From CAYMQB01 sp964392665 (GTDB lineage Bacteria > Hydrothermota > E44-bin80): 46,339 bases of DNA. Made by a program: the position numbers and the translations under genes. The notes under the pieces were generated by a model. It was not told the origin of the DNA, ran no database searches, and saw only the letters and a list, made by a program, of their open reading frames with translations. This document shows, piece after piece, positions 40,665 to 46,339 of this stretch. Numbering within the stretch: the first letter of the stretch is position 1; every line of letters starts with the position of its first letter. The stretch spans positions 1 to 46,339 of the forward strand of contig CAYMQB010000016.1 in assembly GCA_964392665.1 (NCBI GenBank). The letters run 5' to 3'.

Positions 40665-41653
40665 TATGGGACCTCTATCTCGTCAAAGATCCTTTTTAGA
40701 ATATCATCCGTAGTCATATCCTCTGCCTCCGCCTCATAAGTCGGAATAATCCTGTGTCTCAAAACATCGTATCCTATGGATTTTATATCCTCAGGAATTA
40801 CATATCCTCTTCGCTTAATGAATGCATACGCTTTTGAGGTTAAGGTAAGATAGATGGATGCCCTTGGAGATGCGCCGTAAGCAATCATTCCCTTTAGCTC
40901 CTCCAGTCCATATTTCTCTGATTCCCTTGTTGCAAAGACAATATTAATTATATAATCTTTGAGTTTTTCGTCCATATGTATATTGTAGATAAGTTTTCTT
41001 GCATTGATGATATCTTTTGTTGTTATGACATGTTTTGTCTTGTACTCTTCACCACTGGTCATCCTCTCGAGAATTCTCTTTTCTTCTTCCTTTGATGGAT
41101 AGTCCACCAGCAGTTTTAACATAAATCGGTCCACCTGTGCTTCAGGAAGAGGATAAGTACCTTCCTGTTCAATTGGATTCTCTGTTGCCATAACAAGAAA
41201 CGGCTGCTCAAGCGGATATGTGGTATCACCAATAGTAACCTGCCTTTCCTGCATTGCTTCAAGCAGGGCACTCTGAACCTTTGCTGGTGCCCTGTTTATC
41301 TCGTCGGCGAGAATCAGATTCGTAAAGATAGGACCTTTCTTTGGGAAAAAGGAACTATCCTTTGGATTGTAAACAAGTGTTCCGATGAGGTCAGCTGGCA
41401 AGAGGTCTGGTGTGAACTGTATCCTCTGGAATTTCGTTGATATGCAATCCGAGAGTGTTTTAACTGTTAGGGTCTTAGCAAGTCCCGGCACACCTTCTAT
41501 AAGTATATGACCATCGGAGAGAAGTCCTACTAGCACTTTGTCTATAAGGTTTCTCTGACCGACAATAACCTTGCCGATCTCATCCGTGAGCTGTTCAACG
41601 AAAGAGCTTTCCCGTTCGATTTTGTGACTAAGTTTTTTTATGTCTGTGTCCAT
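40664..41653 (-). CDS. MoxR-family AAA+ ATPase
   Basis: A 329-aa AAA+ ATPase of the MoxR family. Walker A (GVPGLAKT, about 55-62), Walker B (ILADEINRAP), sensor 1 (MATENPIEQEGTYPLPEAQ) and the arginine-finger region (VDRFMLK) are intact. MoxR proteins act as chaperones, often in assembly of VWA-protein complexes. It is the first gene of the operon; the ATG is preceded by AGGAGG with 5-nt spacing, and a strong promoter lies about 130 nt upstream. Confidence 0.95.
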   Translation of the reverse strand: MDTDIKKLSHKIERESSFVEQLTDEIGKVIVGQRNLIDKVLVGLLSDGHILIEGVPGLAKTLTVKTLSDCISTKFQRIQFTPDLLPADLIGTLVYNPKDSSFFPKKGPIFTNLILADEINRAPAKVQSALLEAMQERQVTIGDTTYPLEQPFLVMATENPIEQEGTYPLPEAQVDRFMLKLLVDYPSKEEEKRILERMTSGEEYKTKHVITTKDIINARKLIYNIHMDEKLKDYIINIVFATRESEKYGLEELKGMIAYGASPRASIYLTLTSKAYAFIKRRGYVIPEDIKSIGYDVLRHRIIPTYEAEAEDMTTDDILKRIFDEIEVP

Positions 41654-41793
41654 CCTTCCTCCTGTCTGTTAATGAGGTTGAATTGCTGCCATTGCGAGTA
41701 ATTTGCTAAGGGCGACCTGAGAAGAGTTTCCTTTTACTGAAGTACATAAGTGCGAAGAGAGGCAAACTCACCTTCTGCCGCAATTTAGAATCT

Positions 41794-41822
41794 ATAATAA
41801 TGACAAAAAATTCCTTTGTCAA
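41794..41822 (-). promoter_or_regulatory. Promoter of the moxR-bat operon
   Basis: On the minus strand TTGACA (41817-41822), a 17-bp spacer, and TATTAT (41794-41799). The leader would be about 130 nt; I see no clear riboswitch or terminator in it. Confidence 0.78.
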
Positions 41823-41920
41823 GTTCCAAATTTTATAACCCGGGCAGTCAAAAAAGAACACAGGATTAACGAATATCGAGAAAAAACTTGATACCTTGGA
41901 GAATTTAAGAAAATGCAGGT

Positions 41921-42862
41921 CTATTCATCATCTTTTTTCTTATAGAATATACCTCTTTTTTCATGGACAGCTTCAATCCTATTTTCATCTTCCAATACAC
42001 CAAGATATTTATTTATTTCATTAATGTGTGTTCCTAATATTCTTGCAATGTCATCAATTGTACAGGGTCTTCGCGCTATCGTTTCCAAAATTGCGGTTTC
42101 TGTATCTTTGCGATAAGATTTGATGTTCTTACGCTCGGGGACTGAGGCAATTATTTCAACATTATCAAGATTCCAAAAATCTTTAATTTTCTGTAATTCC
42201 AGTTTACTTGCGGGTTTTAGATTTTCAACTGCACCAGGTCTATCAAGAGTATTGATCTGGATAATATCAGGTTTAATCTTTATAAATGCGTCTTTAAGTG
42301 ATTTCAAATCTTGAGTATTATCGTTGTAACCGTGAAGAATAAAAACCTCCAGCCACATTTCACCTTTAAATTGTTTTCGGAAATCAACAAGACCTTGAAT
42401 ATATTCTTCAATACAAAGTTTGTAAAATGGCCTGTTAATCTTCCTGAAAGTTTGCTCTGAAGCCGCATCCAACGATGGCAAAACAACATTTGCCTTTGAT
42501 ATCTGTTTTCTCACTTTTTTATCACCTAACAAGGTTCCGTTTGTTAGCACTGCCACAGGAATATCAGACCAATTAGCTTTTACAAAATCTAAAACTTCAC
42601 CAATACGATAATTTAGAGTTGGTTCACCTGCTCCTGAAAAAGTAATATAATCCGGCTTAGGATTATTACTTAAGAAATGCTTCAGTTCCTTAAAAACCTT
42701 ATCGATAGGAACATATTCTTTTCTTTCTGTTGTTAATGTCGTTGTAGGTCCGCATTCGCAATAAACGCAGTTTAGTGAACATACTTTGTGCGGTATTAAA
42801 TCGATACCCAATGACATGCCCAATCGGCGCGATGGTACGGGACCAAAAATATGATTATACAT
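41921..42862 (-). CDS. Radical SAM protein (COG0731 type)
   Basis: A 313-aa radical SAM enzyme. The cluster motif CSLNCVYC (Cys28, Cys32, Cys35) is preceded by FGPVPSRRLGMSLGIDLIP, a stretch typical of the COG0731/TYW1-related family. The SAM-binding part includes TFSGAGEPTLN and LTNGT. The C-terminal 80 residues form a winged-helix-like domain (ETAILETIARRPCTIDDIAR, ILGTHINEINKYLGVLE). The reaction is unknown. ATG start with no strong Shine-Dalgarno. It converges with nothing and is read towards the bat operon promoter. Confidence 0.88.
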   Translation of the reverse strand: MYNHIFGPVPSRRLGMSLGIDLIPHKVCSLNCVYCECGPTTTLTTERKEYVPIDKVFKELKHFLSNNPKPDYITFSGAGEPTLNYRIGEVLDFVKANWSDIPVAVLTNGTLLGDKKVRKQISKANVVLPSLDAASEQTFRKINRPFYKLCIEEYIQGLVDFRKQFKGEMWLEVFILHGYNDNTQDLKSLKDAFIKIKPDIIQINTLDRPGAVENLKPASKLELQKIKDFWNLDNVEIIASVPERKNIKSYRKDTETAILETIARRPCTIDDIARILGTHINEINKYLGVLEDENRIEAVHEKRGIFYKKKDDE

Positions 42863-42932
42863 AATGATATTCTTTTACAAAGTTATATTCATATATGATT
42901 TTGTCATCGGCTCGTTTCAGGTGTTAATATTC

Positions 42933-42952
42933 CTTACCATAATTATCGTAAG
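42933..42952. promoter_or_regulatory. Near-perfect 20-bp palindrome
   Basis: CTTACCATAATTATCGTAAG pairs with its reverse complement except at one position pair. It lies in the divergent region between the radical SAM and GGDEF genes and could be an operator for either. Confidence 0.4.
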
Positions 42953-43057
42953 TATACATAAACAATTGGCAAAAATCAAGTATTTTTGTTAGGGGGAAAT
43001 GTTAACTTCTGTCGAAGGACCATACAGATAAGCTGCCTGAAAATAATACCAAAATAG

Positions 43058-43086
43058 TTGCATTTCAATTGAAATCACCTTATATT
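43058..43086 (+). promoter_or_regulatory. Promoter of the GGDEF gene with a palindrome between -35 and -10
   Basis: TTGCAT at 43058-43063, 17 bp, then TATATT at 43081-43086. The perfect 14-bp palindrome ATTTCAATTGAAAT (43062-43075) overlaps the -35 box and spacer, a position typical for a repressor site. The start site would be near 43093, about 30 nt before the ATG. Confidence 0.6.
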
Positions 43087-43124
43087 AAAAAAAATGCTGG
43101 GTCTATGTAATATTGGGGAAATAA

Positions 43125-45392
43125 ATGAAAACAAGAGATAAAACAAACCACGAACTTATAAACGAATTGAATAAACTTCGTAGAGATTATGAAAAATTCA
43201 CAACTCTTTGTGAATCTATTCAGGATGCCGTTATTATGATTGACAGCACAGGAAATGTTGTTTTCTGGAACAAGACAGCTGAAGTGTGCTTTGGTTATAA
43301 GGAAAAAGAAGTAATGGGTAAAAACATGTTCCGTTTGCTTTTACCTGAACAGTATTATGATGACTTTAATAATGGATTTAACAGGTTCAAAAAAACTGGA
43401 AAAGGACCACTCGCTGATAAATCAGTTGAATTAATTGGTTTAGGAAAGGACGGGATTGAATTTCCTCTGGAACTCTCTTTATCGGCTGTTAAGATAGGTG
43501 GAAAATGGTATGCCATAAGCACTATACGCGATACTACCAGAAGAAAAAGGGCAGAAGAAACCATTGTCCGTAAATGGCAATTCGAAAAAACAATCTCTGA
43601 AATCTCTTCTCGATTTATCGGCATATTTGATATTGACCATTCAATTAATTTATCGCTTGCAGATGTGGGTAGTTTGAGTAGAGCGAGTCGAGCTTATCTT
43701 TTTCTCTTACGCGAAGATGGAGTTGTGATGGACAATACTCACGAATGGTGTAACGAGGGAGTAACTTCAGAAAAAGATAAGCTTCAAAATCTCCCTATTA
43801 ATATGTTTCCCTGGTGGATGAATAAACTCAAAAATAAAAAGGTAATCCATATAAAAAATGTTTCAAAGATGCCCAGAAAGGCAAAAAATGAGAAAGAGAG
43901 TTTGGAAAGCCAGAAAATCAAATCACTCCTTGTTTTACCTTTACATATCGGTGGCAAATTAGGCGGATTCATAGGTTTTGACAATATTAAGGGAACAGGG
44001 GAATGGGGAGAAGAAGATTTCTCAATTCTTCGCATATTTTCGGAGATAGTTGGGAACGCTTTCGAGCGGAAGCGAACTGACAAGGCTCTCGAGCAGAAAA
44101 CCCACGACATTGGGGAACGTGTCAAGGAACTGAACTGCCTTTATAAAATTTGCAATCTTGCTGAACAAAGCATTTCACTTGATGAGATTTATCAAGGCAC
44201 CGTGAACTTGATCCCCCCATCATGGCAGTACCCAGAGATAACCTGTGCTCGAATCATCGTTAATGGTAAGGAGTTTAAAACAGAAAATTTCAAGGAAACC
44301 GTCTGGAGGCAAACCACCGACATCATCGTTAGTGGCACATACATCGGCACCTTGGAAGTGTTTTACAAACAAAAAAAGCCAGAAAGTAAAGAAGGACCTT
44401 TCATGGAGGAAGAAAGAAATCTAATTAACGCTATTGCGAAAAGGTTAAGCAGAATAACAGAACAGAAAGAGGCGGAAAAGGCATTGCACGAAAGCGAGGA
44501 GAAATACAGAAGCGTCGTTGAAAAAGCCCGGGGTATTCCCTATGTAATAGACAAAAAAGGGGTGTTTACATATATAGGCTCACAGGTAGAGAAATACGGT
44601 TTCAGGCGAAAAGATATTCAAGGTTCAGATTTCCTGAAGGTAGTCTATCCTCCAGACAGAGACACTACTCTCAAAGATTTTCTCAATACAATGGATAGTG
44701 GGATCGAAATGGTAACAATATTTCGTGTTGACACTCCGAAAATGGGAATCAGGTACATCGAGGAGTGCGGTCGAATTCTCAGAGATGATATGGGCAAAAA
44801 CATAGGTCTCACTGGTATTCTAGAGGATGTTACCGAACGCAGGCAGGCTGAGGAAAAACTAAAACAAGAGGCAAAGGAAGCACACTTTTTATCATTGATA
44901 GATGATCTTACCGGTCTATACAACAGAAGGGGCTTTTTCAACCTTGCCGAAAAGCAATTGAAATTAGCTCGAAGAACAAAAAAGGGATTACTTGGTGTGT
45001 ATATAGATGTTGACCAGCTCAAGAATATCAACGATTCATTCGGACATCGAGTTGGCAGCCTGGCATTGATAGAGACAGCTAATATCCTTAAGCAGACCTT
45101 TCGCTCTTCTGACATCATTGCACGTATAGGTGGAGATGAGTTTGTAGTTTTGGCAATCAAAACTTCTAAAACCAGTAAGAAAAGTATCTCTGCTCGTTTT
45201 CGACAGAACCTTGAAGCACATAACTCGAGAAGAAGCAGTCCTTATAACTACAATCTCTCTATAAGTATCGGAATTTCTAAATACAATCCCAAAGACCCCT
45301 GCTCCATTGATGAATTGGTTGACCATGCAGATAAATTTATGTACGAAGAAAAAAAGAGAAAAAAGAGAAAGAGGACAGTAGTCAGAAGTTAG
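43125..45392 (+). CDS. PAS-GAF-PAS diguanylate cyclase
   Basis: A 755-aa soluble signalling protein. A short coiled region is followed by a PAS domain (about 20-145), a GAF domain (about 150-310), a second GAF-like region (about 325-445), another PAS domain (about 450-570, ending GILEDVTERRQAEE) and a C-terminal GGDEF domain (about 585-740). The active site reads IGGDEF (669-673) and the inhibitory I-site RSSD lies five residues before it, so cyclic di-GMP synthesis with product inhibition is likely. No membrane helix is seen. The PAS and GAF inputs could sense small ligands, redox state or oxygen. No PilZ or EAL protein is in the window. Confidence 0.93.
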   Translation: MKTRDKTNHELINELNKLRRDYEKFTTLCESIQDAVIMIDSTGNVVFWNKTAEVCFGYKEKEVMGKNMFRLLLPEQYYDDFNNGFNRFKKTGKGPLADKSVELIGLGKDGIEFPLELSLSAVKIGGKWYAISTIRDTTRRKRAEETIVRKWQFEKTISEISSRFIGIFDIDHSINLSLADVGSLSRASRAYLFLLREDGVVMDNTHEWCNEGVTSEKDKLQNLPINMFPWWMNKLKNKKVIHIKNVSKMPRKAKNEKESLESQKIKSLLVLPLHIGGKLGGFIGFDNIKGTGEWGEEDFSILRIFSEIVGNAFERKRTDKALEQKTHDIGERVKELNCLYKICNLAEQSISLDEIYQGTVNLIPPSWQYPEITCARIIVNGKEFKTENFKETVWRQTTDIIVSGTYIGTLEVFYKQKKPESKEGPFMEEERNLINAIAKRLSRITEQKEAEKALHESEEKYRSVVEKARGIPYVIDKKGVFTYIGSQVEKYGFRRKDIQGSDFLKVVYPPDRDTTLKDFLNTMDSGIEMVTIFRVDTPKMGIRYIEECGRILRDDMGKNIGLTGILEDVTERRQAEEKLKQEAKEAHFLSLIDDLTGLYNRRGFFNLAEKQLKLARRTKKGLLGVYIDVDQLKNINDSFGHRVGSLALIETANILKQTFRSSDIIARIGGDEFVVLAIKTSKTSKKSISARFRQNLEAHNSRRSSPYNYNLSISIGISKYNPKDPCSIDELVDHADKFMYEEKKRKKRKRTVVRS

Positions 45393-45547
45393 TAAAAATC
45401 AGATCCGAATAATCCTATTTAGGGCTGGGTCTTCACAACCATTGGTGCAGTGCCGACTATTTATGTATTAATCATATTTTTTTAGTAATCAGCTCCAGGA
45501 AATACGCAACTTAAATAAAGAAATAAGTAGAAAGACAGGATATTATA

Positions 45548-46024
45548 ACGAAACATTCACTAAAAACAGGACTGAGTTTCGGTATAACTTCGGGGGTAAT
45601 TACAACACTCGGATTAATGATTGGTCTTCATTCGGGTACACATTCAAAATTGGTGGTTATTGGGGGTATATTGACAATAGCCGTAGCAGATGCATTCTCA
45701 GATGCGCTGGGCATTCATATGTCTGAAGAATCAGAGAATAAACACACCACAAAAGAGATATGGGAATCAACAATCTCCACTTTCTTAACAAAATTTATTT
45801 TCTCATTGACATTTATCATTCCCATTCTTCTTCTTCAACTTTCAATTGCGGTTATAGTAAGTACTGTATGGGGATTATTGGTACTATCTATTTTCAGTTT
45901 CTATATTGCCCGAGAAGAAAAAGCAAAGCCCTGGAAAGTAATTACAGAACATCTTTTGATCGCATTTGTTGTAATACTTATAACATATTACGTTGGAAAA
46001 TGGATAGGAGCAAATTTCGGTTAG
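45548..46024 (+). CDS. Small VIT1/CCC1-type membrane transporter
   Basis: A membrane protein of about 158 aa with a VIT/CCC1 fold: GLSFGITSGVITTLGLMIGL, then DAFSDALGIHMSEESENKHT, and two to three C-terminal helices. VIT/CCC1 proteins move iron or manganese. The first helix and its conserved residues lie upstream of the only ATG (45617), in an open frame that begins after a TAA at 45524. Within it no ATG, GTG or TTG exists. An ACG at 45548 lies seven bases after AGGA and would give MKHSLKTGLSFG, close to family N-termini, so I use it. The gene may rely on a rare start codon or may be a recent ATG-to-ACG change. Confidence 0.6.
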   Translation, partial: TKHSLKTGLSFGITSGVITTLGLMIGLHSGTHSKLVVIGGILTIAVADAFSDALGIHMSEESENKHTTKEIWESTISTFLTKFIFSLTFIIPILLLQLSIAVIVSTVWGLLVLSIFSFYIAREEKAKPWKVITEHLLIAFVVILITYYVGKWIGANFG

Positions 46025-46050
46025 CCTTCTATTCTTTAACTATAGTGTGT

Positions 46051-46339
46051 TGGGGTCAGGCTGGAATTTGGAATTTAGAAATGTAATAATGAATGTAATG
46101 TTAGCAACCCAAAATTTCTTCCATAACATATAGTTTCTCTTATCAATTTTTCTCTCCAAATAACATCTCATCTTTGATGTCCTGCCAATATATGATGCAA
46201 TCTCTCCCCGCTGCAGTTGCCCCTTGTCATTACATAATAGATTGCAACTCGATATTCTACCTTAAGTTTCCTTGCCGCAATACCTTATATATCACAGTCT
46301 TTCCAATCTCCCAACCCTAAATTCCAATTTCCAGCCTGA
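46051..46339. mobile_element. Decayed transposon with 23-bp inverted repeats (cut by the window end)
   Basis: The left repeat (46056-46078, starting TCAGGCTGGAATTTGG) and the right repeat (46317-46339) are reverse complements with one mismatch in 23. The element is about 285 bp between outer ends. It holds a remnant of a Y1-type transposase on the minus strand. GGGG precedes the left repeat; the window stops at the right one, so the full element and target duplication cannot be seen. Confidence 0.65.
46168..46284 (-). pseudogene. REP-associated (Y1/IS200-like) transposase N-terminal remnant
   Basis: A 38-codon fragment, open between two stops, that translates as IAARKLKVEYRVAIYYVMTR and continues with GNCSGERLHH. 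This is recognisable as the conserved N-terminus of RAYT/Y1_Tnp proteins (MARxLRxEYxGAxYHVxxRG). The catalytic His-hydrophobe-His and Tyr are missing and the frame ends in a stop, so it is non-functional. Confidence 0.6.

Overview
The window looks like the genome of an uncultured, diderm, AT-rich bacterium. Six secreted proteins end in FlgD/Ig-like C-terminal domains, as in T9SS-type or candidate-phylum cargo. There is a complete MoxR/Bat operon, a probable outer-membrane beta-barrel protein, a TrmB-family regulator of the kind common in archaea, and several AATTTC-rich repeats. My best guess is the WOR-3/Stahlbacteria or a neighbouring FCB-like candidate phylum; this is inference from gene content, not a database match. 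TGA is used as a stop by many genes, so the code is standard. Vegetative promoters are easy to see (TTGAC[A/T], 16-17 bp, TATAAT-like), and several give very short or absent 5' leaders.

Layout. 116-2839 (minus) is a four-gene phospholipid-type cassette: CDP-alcohol phosphatidyltransferase, CdsA-like cytidylyltransferase, PlsC-like acyltransferase and a small DMT/EamA-type membrane protein. 3242-4048 is a TrmB-type regulator with a consensus promoter and a palindrome at its start site. 4325-13034 is a tight five-gene operon: a BNR/Asp-box protein, two paralogous DNRLRE-like proteins, a UbiA prenyltransferase fused to TPRs, and a Kelch protein. The four soluble products are exported and carry FlgD-like C-termini. 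13304-19491 is a housekeeping run: DUF502, CorC-like CBS protein, DnaE, a TPR/membrane protein and two tandem cold-shock proteins. 19492-19914 holds a candidate structured RNA, a hairpin and the maf promoter. 19915-23970 carries maf, yjbQ, mtnA, a probable beta-barrel protein and a ComEA-like protein.

24078-28275 (minus) carries a nucleotidyltransferase gene with an apparent 3' frameshift, two ECF-type ATPases without EcfT or EcfS, and a secreted repeat protein broken by one in-frame TGA. 28368-30038 is an isolated urocanate hydratase. 30208-32049 and 32270-33871 are divergent secreted-protein genes with back-to-back promoters. 33890-41653 (minus) is the moxR-DUF58-batD-like-batA-batB-batC-batD operon, interrupted between batA and batB by a 200-bp repeat-like insert. 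The right end has a COG0731 radical SAM protein, a PAS/GAF/GGDEF diguanylate cyclase with a palindrome inside its promoter, a small VIT/CCC1-like transporter lacking a normal start codon, and a decayed REP-associated (Y1) transposase between 23-bp inverted repeats.

The most unusual items are the UbiA-TPR membrane fusion inside an operon of surface-type proteins, and the AATTTC-rich palindromic sequences. The latter appear between genes, in frame inside coding regions, and at the ends of the transposase remnant.
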